NCBI RefSeq assembly: GCF_963678635.1
Contig: NC_087062.1
Coordinates: 51,368,028-51,432,027, forward strand
Source of the DNA: Symsagittifera roscoffensis
Lineage: Eukaryota > Xenacoelomorpha > Acoela > Convolutidae
Direction of reading: 5' to 3'
Length of the DNA stretch: 64,000 bases
Shown here: positions 46,276 through 55,870 of the stretch, in pieces
Numbering within the stretch: the stretch's first letter is position 1
Layout of the letters: the number at the start of each line of letters is the position of its first letter
Made by a program: the position numbers and the translations under genes
The notes under the pieces: generated by a model
Told to the model about the DNA's origin: nothing
Database searches by the model: none
The model's input: the letters and a program-made list of their open reading frames with translations, nothing else

Positions 46276-46759
46276 TGATATATTAGTAATTTCGAAAGGT
46301 ACCAAGATCGAACATATCGCTTTAGTGGAGAAGATTTTAATGAAACTCGATAAAGAAAATATGGCTTTGAAGCTAGAAAAATGTCAATTTGCGAAAAATA
46401 CTTGCGAGTGGTTAGGCCACCGGATTACGAAATCAGGGATTACACCAATGGTGCGGAAAACAGATCCAATTGACAAATTAACCGCCCCGAAAACTCTCTC
46501 TCAGTTGAAATCGTTCATGGGGTCAATCCATAGTCTTCACAAATACTTACCGGCGTTAGCGGAAACTTCGGCGCCTCTACGTCCACTTCTAAGTAAAAAG
46601 AACGAATTCCTCTGGACAATTGACTGCCAAACAGCGTTCGAATCGATTAAGAAACAAGTCGCGAACATTGTCGAACTTAAGCATTTCGACGTACATAAGG
46701 ATATACGTATCGTGTGCGACGCAAGCCATAACGGTTTGGGGCCGTACTCGAACAACTAG
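46241..46759 (+). CDS. pol: C-terminal RT and start of RNase H (shifted frame)
   Basis: Continuation of pol in another frame. The RT catalytic box reads FIDDILVISKG (about 46270-46302), followed by EKCQFAKNTCEWLGHRI, the RT thumb/connection and the RNase H start VCDASHNGLG (about 46711-46740). A stop follows at 46757-46759. Entry into this frame occurs within about 46240-46262. The segment is not a separate gene; it is the middle of the polyprotein displaced by a one-base change. The change could be a true mutation or a base-calling error. Confidence 0.85.
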   Translation: MNLFPCAHAFIDDILVISKGTKIEHIALVEKILMKLDKENMALKLEKCQFAKNTCEWLGHRITKSGITPMVRKTDPIDKLTAPKTLSQLKSFMGSIHSLHKYLPALAETSAPLRPLLSKKNEFLWTIDCQTAFESIKKQVANIVELKHFDVHKDIRIVCDASHNGLGPYSNN

Positions 46760-49692
46760 GCACCGAGGGTTGGCGACCAATATCATTTGCGTCCCGGTTT
46801 TTAAATGCGGCCGAAAAGAAATATTCGACGAATGAGCTAGAAATGCTGGCCGTAGTTTGGGGCTCCGAATACTTCAGAAATTATATTTTCGGGCGGAAAT
46901 TTACTGTGGTGACAGATCATAAGGCTTTGCTATCTTTATTGAATGGGAACAATAAGAGAAACAAGACTATGTTCAGTCGATTAACTCGCTGGATTGATAG
47001 AATTATCCCCTTTGATTTTGTCATTGAACACATGCCTGGGGCTAAAATTGGCCTGGCGGATTACCTTTCAAGGCATCCGGTGGGGGAAGCCACGAAAGTT
47101 AGTCTTTATGATAACACTTTCACAGTGGCAAAATTGAAATCAATTACCAATTCACTCGGATATATTGATACCAATAAAGGGATCATCAAAGCATCAAAGG
47201 AATCAATTGTTTCAGCTAAAGATATTCAAGTTGGAAACGATAAAATTAACATTCCACCGGAAGAGGGCGTCAAAACGCGTGACCATCGGTTGACCAATCA
47301 GAAGCCACTAAAACGAATAGCTGAGTGTAATGACCGGGAAAGCGCAAAAGTAGTAAAGTCAATCACCGAATGTAAACTACGTGAGTCTGATATTAATTCC
47401 ACAGTAAACAGTAGTCCTCTATTTAACAAAACAAGTTATCGATCTAACAAAATACACATATCTACAATGACATCACTTAATTTGAAGAAATTAAATAAAT
47501 TACTGTTGAAACATCCAGAAATAACGAGCGGCAGTAGCAGCGAGGTGGAGATTGTGGATGCACGATTGGAGGCGGAGACGCATCACACCAGGGACATTCG
47601 ATGCAACACAGTCATCTCCATTCCTTCGGCATTCGGAGGTGAAATTTTTCCGGCGGCATACCCAGCAGGAGGGAACGTTATCATGTCAGTAATCCCCCGG
47701 GACTGCAAGATAGTCCGCAAAAGCAGTGCACTGCCGGAGCTATTCAACCTGAAGCTCGTGGAAGCGAACTATAAAGGGGACCCCCAGATGCGCGCAATAA
47801 AAGAACTGGTGGAGAGTAAGGACCCGGATTTGGAAAAGAAGGTCAGAGCAATGGGTGCCTACCTCGGACAGCACACACATGATTTCCACGTGCGGGAAAA
47901 TTGTCTGTGGATGGACGAACGACTCGTCATCCCCATACCACTCAGGAAGGCTGTGGTTAATCGGATACATGCGTTTCACCATGGGCGCTCGAGTATGTTC
48001 GACGCTGCGAGGGATGTCTGGTTTCCCTATCTCCACCGGAGTTTGGTCGCAGCTGCGGATGGATGCAAGGAATGCACCGATGCAGGTAAAAGCCTTAAAC
48101 CATTATGCGCCAAAGGTGATGTTGGGAAGATCTATGAACCACGCGAGCCGAACGAATGCCTACAGCTTGATTTTTGGGGTCCAATTAGATACTTAAATGA
48201 ATCAAGTAAATATGTCTTGGTAGCGGTTGACCGATTCTCACGTTGGCCCTCTGCAATGATCTGCGGAAATAATAAAAGCGACAAGGTCCTTAAGTTCATT
48301 AAACAATACATATCTCAACATGGTGTCCCTAGGAAAATTTTTATGGATCAAGGTACAAGTTTCACATCAAATGCAGTTAAATCATTTTGCAATTCCGAAG
48401 GAATTGAAATAATTTATTCACCCGTGAATGATCATCGCGCCACCGGGTGTGTCGAACGTACCATTGGCAGTCTGAAAAACTTTGTCTTAACTTACGCTAA
48501 AGAAAAAGATAGTGGAAACTTAGAATCAATGATAGAACGAGCCTTGAGTGCTCTAAGATTTGCCCCAAATGCTACTCTCAAGATATCGCCGTTTGAGGCT
48601 CATCACGGCAGAGAAGCCAATACGGTACTGCGAAATCTTACGAAAAAGCCAACCCTGCAAAACCTAAACTGGGCCAGAGTGTTGAAACAAAAATCTGCCT
48701 ATTTAGATTCTACTGACCCTAGAGCTCCGAGGAACATCCAACCCATGGCAACGGATTGGGAAGAACGATCCGACGTGGAGTTTGATGTCGATCATATGAA
48801 TCACCCTAGGCGACTGACGCAAAATCAAATAGTTTCGGCGGCGGATGGAACACCAATGGCTGACGGGGACGGGAAACAGGCTGGTGGGGGAAAGTCTAAA
48901 CAGCCAAGTAAACGGACCGAACTGTTGTTCCAACGACTCAAGGATAGCAATAAAAGGTATAGACCCATAAACCAAAAAGTAATTCGCGAATCTAAGCACA
49001 CTATAACTCTAGCAAATGGCTCTGTACTTAGGAAAAGTGGGGTTGCCGAGAAAGTCATCAAATCGAACGCGCCAACTACCGCGAGTAAGCTAACACTACC
49101 ACTTCCAGCTATGAGTGCATTGCAACGTCGGGCGGAACTAAAGCGAGCAGCGAACGAACAGGCGGCGGGGACGAGCACACAGAGTAAAGCAAGCGCACAG
49201 AGTACGGCTGATAACAGAGTGCGAGAATTTTCACCAGCGGAGGAGGACGATTCGGACTCGGAGTACGAGCCAATAACAATTTCCAAACACGCAGGGAACT
49301 CAACAATAGCACCGGGGCGAGATGTGGAAGGAAATGAACCAAACGATGTAGAAGACGGAATTGGAAGACCAAACTTATCCGAAGGAAGCGGAGCTGGAAA
49401 ATCCCAGGGGGTGGACACGGAGGTCCAGACTATGAGCAACGAGCAAGGGGGGAGTGCCCCAAATTTGAGTAACGAAGGACGAGGGGGGAAACATTCTAAA
49501 AAGAAAGGGGAACGAGTACGACGCTTACGTCTCGTATCATACTCGAGTCAAGAATCAGAAGATGGAACAGGATCACGGAAAAGTACCAGGAAGCGGACGG
49601 CGGTATCTAAATTCGGCGGAGTTATGATAGATAGTATATTGAAAGCGAGAACATCCAAAGGAGAGGAAGACAGAGAGCGGGACACTAATTGA
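46732..49692 (+). CDS. pol: RNase H, integrase and C-terminal tail (frame 1 again)
   Basis: Open from 46732, in the same frame as the 44116 ORF. The RNase H remainder includes SFASRFLNAAEKKYSTNELE, VVTDHKALLSLLNG and PGAKIGLADYLSRHP. An HHCC zinc domain follows (RIHAFHHGRSS... GCKECTDAG, about 47965-48090). The integrase core has Asp (48169, LDFWGP), Asp (48346, MDQGTSF) and Glu (48454, GCVERTIG), with 35 residues between the last two, the D,D35E pattern. The last ~300 residues are charged and Ser/Gly-rich (EEDDSDSEYEPITISK, SKKKGERVRRLRLVSYS) with no chromodomain seen. The protein inserts the cDNA into the genome. The first ATG in this stretch is 46843, but it lies inside RNase H and is not a real start. 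Confidence 0.9.
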   Translation, partial: RFGAVLEQLGTEGWRPISFASRFLNAAEKKYSTNELEMLAVVWGSEYFRNYIFGRKFTVVTDHKALLSLLNGNNKRNKTMFSRLTRWIDRIIPFDFVIEHMPGAKIGLADYLSRHPVGEATKVSLYDNTFTVAKLKSITNSLGYIDTNKGIIKASKESIVSAKDIQVGNDKINIPPEEGVKTRDHRLTNQKPLKRIAECNDRESAKVVKSITECKLRESDINSTVNSSPLFNKTSYRSNKIHISTMTSLNLKKLNKLLLKHPEITSGSSSEVEIVDARLEAETHHTRDIRCNTVISIPSAFGGEIFPAAYPAGGNVIMSVIPRDCKIVRKSSALPELFNLKLVEANYKGDPQMRAIKELVESKDPDLEKKVRAMGAYLGQHTHDFHVRENCLWMDERLVIPIPLRKAVVNRIHAFHHGRSSMFDAARDVWFPYLHRSLVAAADGCKECTDAGKSLKPLCAKGDVGKIYEPREPNECLQLDFWGPIRYLNESSKYVLVAVDRFSRWPSAMICGNNKSDKVLKFIKQYISQHGVPRKIFMDQGTSFTSNAVKSFCNSEGIEIIYSPVNDHRATGCVERTIGSLKNFVLTYAKEKDSGNLESMIERALSALRFAPNATLKISPFEAHHGREANTVLRNLTKKPTLQNLNWARVLKQKSAYLDSTDPRAPRNIQPMATDWEERSDVEFDVDHMNHPRRLTQNQIVSAADGTPMADGDGKQAGGGKSKQPSKRTELLFQRLKDSNKRYRPINQKVIRESKHTITLANGSVLRKSGVAEKVIKSNAPTTASKLTLPLPAMSALQRRAELKRAANEQAAGTSTQSKASAQSTADNRVREFSPAEEDDSDSEYEPITISKHAGNSTIAPGRDVEGNEPNDVEDGIGRPNLSEGSGAGKSQGVDTEVQTMSNEQGGSAPNLSNEGRGGKHSKKKGERVRRLRLVSYSSQESEDGTGSRKSTRKRTAVSKFGGVMIDSILKARTSKGEEDRERDTN

Positions 49693-49857
49693 GCAGGAAG
49701 GCCATTTGAAAGAGGGAGTGAAAAAAAAGGAAACTCAAGAAACTTGTTAAACTAAAACTCATGCCCAGGGAGAGGGTGGACTATCGCTGGTCTAAAACTC
49801 AAACATTTCCGTTGGATAATTTTAAAACAGTTGTTTGAAAATTGATTGTTGAGGGAA
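49693..49857 (+). other. Untranslated end and polypurine region of the Ty3/gypsy element
   Basis: Purine-rich runs occur at about 49708-49738 (AAGAGGGAGTGAAAAAAAAGG), and GAGGGAA lies directly before the 3' LTR. The latter is the likely polypurine tract that primes plus-strand synthesis. Confidence 0.6.
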
Positions 49858-50057
49858 TGTCATATATAGTATCTAATCATATATTACGTGTTGGCGCCAT
49901 TGGTTAGCTATGTGTCTGGTGCGGCTACTAATTAATTAATACCTGTCAACCTTAAGTTTAGTCTGCGATGTTTGGATTCACTGTTGTTAACCGTTAAAGA
50001 ATAAACGAGTCAATCTTAGTTCAGTGAATTAAAGATATTGAACCTACAATTTTCACA
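49858..50057 (+). repeat. 3' LTR of the Ty3/gypsy element
   Basis: By eye this is the same sequence as 43917-44116 with offset 5941. AATAAA is at 50000-50005. It is followed by TCCC, the target duplication. Confidence 0.95.
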
Positions 50058-50061
50058 TCCC

Positions 50062-51163
50062 CAATAAATATTCTTTTATAACTGCTAAATCATTTAATCT
50101 TGCATTATCAAGTCTTGGTGGATGGTGAAATTTTTTTTTGGTTTTTAACCCTTAATTCGTTGAAAGGACGATTGACCCTTCCCTCCACGTCTAAAAAGCA
50201 ATTTTAGCGTAGCTCGCATGGCTATGGTCACTTCAACAGACAATTATTTAAATTTCTCCTTCCTCAATTATGTTAGCATTCCATTAAAAATCCCGCTGTG
50301 TACTACATCGTTTGAGATTGGTTATTATCCCGCAGTAGTTTTGCTTCTGCACCCAAATGTCGATGTCACTGAAAAAAGAAATCATTGTTAACTTCTCCTT
50401 CCAGAATATGCAGTACACTGCCAGGGTTTCAAAGATGCATGAACCAGCGTATAATTAGACCTTCTGTTGTTTCTAGCGGTTTCTTTGATTGAACGACTTA
50501 TATCAACCAAAATGTTTAATAAAACATCAATCATGTACAGGAGTATGTGCCTTTTTGTTCGTTTCAGGTTCTACCCATTCGGCTAGACCAGTTGGCACGG
50601 ATTCATTGAAACCTTTACTTTCCGGTGTTATAAGATTCCTATTAATTTCCACCCTTCCTGTTTCATTACATGCTTTGCAAATCGCAATTAAATGTTCAAT
50701 GACCTCGGCCATCTTTTTCTTCGTTACCATCAAATTGTCTTCCATGCCAGGCTTTTCAATAAACCTTAATTATTTATTTTTGCTTGCATGTCCAAAAATT
50801 AGATGCCAATTTTTGATGTTTTCTCATCGTGCTATTATCAAACTATTGGGAAAGTCTACGTTCACTTTGATGTTATCAATAGCCTCAATCTCTAACAGCA
50901 TTGGATTTTCATCCTCAACTACATTAAATTTTAACGTCAGAAAATTTTCTGCGACTCTGGCTGGTAGTCCTATGAATTTTGCCCCGATTACACTGCCTCT
51001 TCCAAATTTAGTGTCTCCCCTTGTTTCGGTCTTCCTAAGACAAGTTTGGTTCCATTCTTTTGTTTTGATTTTCTTTCAATCTTTAATCATTGTTGTAATG
51101 CATTGTTCATTTTGCTGCACCCGTATCAACTATCACATTCACTTCTAAATCATCCTATTTTTC
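50062..51163 (-). pseudogene. Retroelement aspartic protease region, old minus-strand element
   Basis: Reading the minus strand down from 51150, EVNVIVDTGAA appears, with the active-site Asp-Thr-Gly-Ala at 51127-51116. After a frame change, GAKFIGLPARVAENFLTLKF and DNIKVNVDFPNSLIIAR follow, then a stop. An open piece (KKMAEVIEHLIAICKACNET, then TGLAEWVEPETNKKA) runs to a stop near 50527. The order fits a retropepsin and its downstream region. RT would be expected next, but decayed sequence and then the young Ty3/gypsy insertion follow. The plus-strand frame over 50489-51148 is a shadow. Confidence 0.5.
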
Positions 51164-51167
51164 TGAG

Positions 51168-52729
51168 CATTACGAGGCCAAACTGTGCATTCTGTGCATT
51201 GTAAGCGGATTCCGCAACAGGCCCAAATCAGATTTGTCGCGGAATCTGTAACAATGCTATATTTCTTTGATCTTCTTTGCTGTTTTGGATTTCACAAACA
51301 AATAGCTAAAACACTGTATGTTCAAAATCGCTACAAAAATAGGCAAATCTACGGAATCTGCAACCGTATTTTCGGAATCCAGAACAATTTGTGGAATCCA
51401 CAAACAAATAATGAGACATGTGTATAGCTGAATTGAGCTGTTGTGGAATCCGCAACTGTATGCGGAATCCGCGAACTGCATGCAGAATCCGCAAACTGTA
51501 AGTGGAATCCGCAAACTTTAAGTGCATTTCATAAACTGTAAGTGGAATCCGCATTTTGTTTTCGGATTCCGTTTACATATATCTATGTGTAGTAGCGTTT
51601 AAAACTATATCTTTTAAATAGTACGTTGATCAGCTTCCAGTTGGAAAGCCAAACGTTCGATCTCAGTTCCTGTCAAATACCCAAGTTTGATCTCAAATCC
51701 TGTCGAGAAACCCAACTTCGATCTCAATTCCTGACAAATAATCCCAGCTTCAATCTCACTTCCTACAAATGCTAATTTCAATCTCAATTCCTGTCATCGA
51801 TCTCATTTCAATTCCTGTCAAACATACCCAGCTTCAATCTCACTTCCTACAAATGTTAACTTTGATCTCAATTCCTGTCATCAATATCAATTTCTGTAAA
51901 CGTATTCATCAGTTCATTTCAAGCCATTCGATTAAAATAAAAAAATGCGAAACCAGAAGTCAGTTGATAAGGCAACATTTTCAGGGTTAAATATTCGTGT
52001 TTTCGAACTTAAAATTTAATTCTGCAGTAATTCAAGTTTTGGTAATTTTTATCTAATACTAATTTACTCAAATTAGTTAAATAGATCATTTACTCCCTGT
52101 GAACAAAATGATTTGAATTCTGGCTTGCAATAACTTAAAATAAAAAAAAATCCGAAATGCTGAATCTCAATTACTGAATCTCAAAGACTGTACCTAATTT
52201 GACGATATATCAACCCAATAATGAATTAACCCAATTACCGAGTTAACCCAATGAACTTATTTGGTGCTGTGTTTCCAAAACTATGATCCCAAAAACTGCT
52301 CGCAACTATTAAAAAGTGACAACTAAAGTTTAGGATTTGTTCGTGGAGTCCGCTGACAATGGTTAAATCCTTGCTTTTAAATTCCGCAAGTGCAAGTAAA
52401 CAAATTTCTGGATTTCTTTACAGTCTGCGGTTCCGCTTACAACTTTTGCAGATTCCACTTTCATTTGCGGACTCCACCTACTTTGTGCGGAATCCAGTCA
52501 CAGTTGCGGAATCCAGAACAACCAGCTATATTAGCTTGTTGCGGAACCCGCAACAAAACAAATGTGCCAACAAAATTTACGTTACAGGTATTTGTACGCA
52601 GAATCCACTGAAATTTTTTTAGTGGAATCCACTTACATTTTGGAACATATTTAAAGACTTGTCTCTTGAATCCAGGGACATACAGACACAAAATTGTGCT
52701 CCTATCCAGTGCACAGTTTGGCCTCGTAA
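51168..52729. mobile_element. Non-autonomous terminal-inverted-repeat element (about 1.56 kb)
   Basis: The left end carries TACGAGGCCAAACTGTGCA (51171-51189) and the right end its exact complement (52712-52730). Flanking duplications could be TGAG (51164-51167 and 52730-52733) or TA (51171-51172 and 52727-52728), the latter as in Tc1/mariner elements. Inside there is no transposase. There are repeated GGAATCCGCAAACTG-like motifs near both ends (51180-51570 and 52335-52660, partly in opposite senses) and a block of GATCTCAATTCCTGTCA repeats (51650-51900). It separates the gag and protease remnants of the minus-strand retroelement. Confidence 0.7.
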
Positions 52730-52733
52730 TGAG

Positions 52734-53775
52734 AATGCAATCTTCTAGCTTCCTTCTTCTTTTTCCTCTCCGTCTTTACAAAGTAGTGCGGTGACGTTTC
52801 ACTTTTTCTGCTGAGTTTAATCAGTTTTCTTGGTGTCTCCTCCTCCGCTCATGCCTCATTTTTGTCTTTTTTCTGGAAATTTTTATTTTGTCAAAAACCA
52901 TAATCTTTTTCGCTAGAGTAGTTGTATATCCTCTCTGGTATCCTCTTGTACCTTACTGCTGTTTACACTTTCGCATCTAGTGATCCATTGATCCACGTCT
53001 AATCAACCCCTTTTTTGTCACGAACTCTACCCTCCTCCTCGAATCACACAATTGGCTCCCCTTCCTACTGCATTCGTATTTCAATTTCCTTGAAGCCATT
53101 CTCTATTTTTTCCAGCGAAAAGGATGTTAGGCGTGCTTATTTTACACATTGTGAATTGCTTAAAGTCGATTTCATTTCTCTTCGGCACTTTATCACTTGT
53201 TTTATATATTTATACCACGAAATTTCATGTATTTTTTAAAACCGTTTCCGTTGCCAAATGTCTCTGCTAGTTTAAAGTAACACTTTGCGGTAACAGACAC
53301 CCTTTATACTGCTAGCAGGTATCCTAATTCTTCTTCTGAAAGGGTCAAGTCTCTGTCCATGTTCAAGACAACCCCGTTCAATTCCGGATTCGTTATCTTG
53401 GATTAGATGGATTCAGGATTTTGCATGCATCCACGCTATCATAGCTGGTACTTTTTCTCGAACTCTTCAATTTTGATACATTCACATCCTTCAGTTCCCT
53501 TGATTTTGGTGCCCGTTTCGTTTTCACTTCACAGTCCATTTCGTCTAGTGTTTGTTTCAACCTCATCATCTTTTGTTTCGCTGCTTCGTTCTCCGCCATG
53601 CTTTGGTTTTCTCTTTTTCTGTTGTTGCCGAAGATTAATTTGCTGCAGCTGTCGTTTCTACACAAACTGACTAGTTTTTTTGTCTTCTTTGTCTCTTCCA
53701 CGTTGTCATTTCCGTTGTATTAGTCTTTCTCGTAATTTTTATCGACCATCTTTATTTATTTTTTTTCCAGGTCCA
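52734..53775 (-). pseudogene. Gag-like remnant, old minus-strand retroelement
   Basis: A minus-strand frame at 53701-53393 is Lys/Glu-rich with MAENEAAKQKMMRLKQTLDE (coiled-coil-like) and CEVKTKRAPKSRELKDVNVS. Further broken pieces continue toward 52740 (RKLIKLSRKSETSPHYF). No zinc knuckle was found. Together with the protease remnant across the inserted element it reads as gag then protease. The identification as Gag rests mainly on position and charge. Confidence 0.4.
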
Positions 53776-53965
53776 ATGTAAGCAATTTGTAAATGAAGAT
53801 TAACCTTATGCTACCATGTTAAACGTTAGCTTAAGAAGACAACTGTGTACCATGTTAATTCTCATTGAAAATGCTTGGTTTCTTCGAGATCGCGTATCTT
53901 ATCACTGTTACCATAGACTCTGAAGGTCAAATGTCTAGTTACAATGAAATATTCAATGTCATTCG
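53776..53965. repeat. LTR-like repeat, right copy
   Basis: TGTAAGCAATTTG starts it. 53828-53960 matches 42796-42950 (AAGACAACTGTGTACC, TTAATTCTCATTG, GCTTGGTTTCTTC, GAGATCGCGTATCTTATC, TCTGAAGGTCAAATG). On the minus strand it is followed by TTGGACCTGG just before the gag remnant, a possible primer-binding site. It would be the 5' LTR of the minus-strand element. Confidence 0.4.
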
Positions 53966-54111
53966 GCAGTAATATTGATGTAAAAAAAATCGAAAGAAAG
54001 TAGGAAACAATTCAGCCATTTTAATCACCAAACTAAAAACTAAAAACTGTAAGCTTTTATGTGGTGCAGAAAAACAATCTCTGCACCAAGAAAAAAACTT
54101 GATTTTTTTCT

Positions 54112-54407
54112 GGATCATGTTAACTATCCCCCCTTCCCCCTTCCCCCCCCCCCCCTTCCGCCCCCTCCCCCCCTTCCGCCCCCTCCCCCCCCCCCCCCTA
54201 TTGCAATAGGGGGGGATGAAAGAAATGACGTCAACCAATAGGAATGTGATTTGAAATGACGTCAACCAATAGGAATGCGACAGAACAGATTTCTGAGAAA
54301 TACAAAACCAATCCAGTTGAGCATAAATTAAATGTGTTTTTATAAGGGGGGGGGGAGATTCTTTACAAGGTACCATAGGGGGGGGGGGGGAATAGTTAAC
54401 ATGATCC
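54112..54407. mobile_element. Small inverted-repeat element with poly-C ends and CRE/CCAAT units
   Basis: GGATCATGTTAACTAT then poly-C at the left (54112-54133) is mirrored by poly-G then AATAGTTAACATGATCC at the right (54384-54407), giving inverted repeats of ~22 bp. Inside, CCTTCCGCCCCCTCCCCCCC is repeated. Two tandem copies of GAAATGACGTCAACCAATAGGAATG (about 54221-54278) each hold a palindromic TGACGTCA (the CRE consensus) and a CCAAT box. No coding sequence. The target duplication is unclear. Confidence 0.65.
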
Positions 54408-55870
54408 CTTTTTCTTATCAACGAATTTCAGAAAACGGGTACGAAATTAATGAGTTCTCTTATTGGTAACTTCTTACTGTATGAGCTTTGATGCGGCAGC
54501 TCTGCATCATACCTATATCCCAGAAGTATATTTAGCTTACTCCTCGTTCTGTATTCATTCTTATGCAATAAAAGAAGTTTTTTAAACCACAGATTGCGCG
54601 TTTGTACTTGATTTCTTTGTTTCCATTAATCTACTAATATTAGAATAAATTTATTTTTAATTGGTGATCAATTTTTCAATGATTTTAAAAGCACGCAGAA
54701 GAGTTATCGAAAAATCTAATTAAAAGCTTTCTGCTTCCTCATTTTGAATTTCATAGCGGCTAATAAAAAGCTAAAACCGGCGAAGAAGAGTTACGTTTTT
54801 AGTTATAGTCATAGTTTTAATTTTCCGTATTTTGGTTTCGCGCAGTTTGACTTTTGATTCCTTTGTTAAAAAAAGGAAAAATCCACAACCGAACAGCAAC
54901 AGTAAAATCTCTGACAGTCAACGAACACAAAAAAAAACAGAAAAAAATGGCTTTGTCTTTTGAAAAACTTCAACGAAAAAATATTTGACCTTAAACTGTC
55001 TGTTGGCTATGGTATTTTTACAAAAACACTGATAGATATGGATTTTTTGGAGCTACTTATTTTTGGATTTCTTGGGGGGGGGGGGACTAGATGCCTCTCT
55101 TCACGTATTCGGGCAAATTACCAAGCGTGGCTGGAAAAGACAAGACTGGTCGCTGTTCTGTTCTGGTCTCTATCCTGTATGCAACCGCAGCGCGTCCGTC
55201 ATCTGAGCAACTTCTTAGTTGACACAAGGCTCGATTGAATACGCCATAGAGACCAGAACAGGACCTGGACCACACTTGTTTTCTCCAGCCAGGGACATAT
55301 CGAATAATTTTTGCGAATGACTGGTTGCGCCGTCTCCGTTTTCAGTTGCGAAAGTCTGTAAATGCCATATTTTTGTCGCGAAAGTGTGGACGTAAGTCGC
55401 GTACCTCGAGCCAGGAAGTATATGAGCAGCTGAAGCAAGTGCACTCGAAAGACTCCCGAGATTCTCTCCGTGGCGTAGCGAGAGTCTCTGTATCCTATCA
55501 ATTAACTCAAGCCCACACTTGGTCCACTGCATACTGCCTACATTAGTCTCAAAATGCTGGGTCTTTATCCGACTAACTTAAATGCTTTGTCCTCACAATT
55601 CGGCACTGTCCGGTTAGAAGTTGGGTCAGAGCTGGAATAAACGTAAAAGTACTACACGTTGGCACAGTACCGGAAATTTATCAAGATAAACGGGAAACTA
55701 CATAATTAGCGACAAAAAGTCGAGAAGTTTGAGGGTCAGGTTACTGAATATAAAGGCCGCGGCTGTGGTTATCCGGCGATCTCCGAAACATCTCAAAGGT
55801 TATGGCGAGTGAGGCGCATCGGGACTTTCTGTTCAAATTTCCAAAACTTTACGGTTCACTGCCACAAACG
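54408..55870. other. Spacer with a ~50-bp inverted repeat
   Basis: About 55125-55185 (GGCTGGAAAAGACAAGACTGG... TTCTGTTCTGGTCTCTAT) is mirrored at about 55245-55305 (ATAGAGACCAGAACAGGACC... TTGTTTTCTCCAGCC), so a large hairpin is possible. Overlapping minus-strand frames of 60-105 codons here are inconsistent with each other, and no gene is supported. Confidence 0.45.

Larger units (their letters stand above)
43917..50057 (+). mobile_element. Young Ty3/gypsy LTR retrotransposon (6141 bp)
   Basis: Two 200-bp LTRs that appear identical (TGTCATATATAG... to ...TTTTCACA) flank gag-pol. TCCC lies directly before (43913-43916) and directly after (50058-50061), a 4-bp target duplication. The domain order Gag, protease, RT, RNase H, integrase is that of Ty3/gypsy. 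Identical LTRs imply recent insertion. Only two single-base frame changes interrupt pol, and they cancel each other. It is inserted inside the older minus-strand retroelement remnant. Confidence 0.95.

Noticed and set aside
46843..46845. ATG as the start of a separate integrase gene
   Set aside because: The frame is open upstream to 46732 and the upstream codons encode RNase H, so this Met is internal.
48825..49439. 204-codon minus-strand frame
   Set aside because: It lies opposite the C-terminal tail of the Ty3/gypsy polyprotein, which has clear collinear domains. It is a shadow.
50489..51148. 219-codon plus-strand frame
   Set aside because: It is Ser/Phe/Leu-rich and lies opposite the minus-strand protease remnant with its DTGA motif, so it is a shadow.
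53939..54421. 160-codon minus-strand frame
   Set aside because: It crosses a poly-C/poly-G inverted-repeat element and reads as Gly/Arg low complexity.
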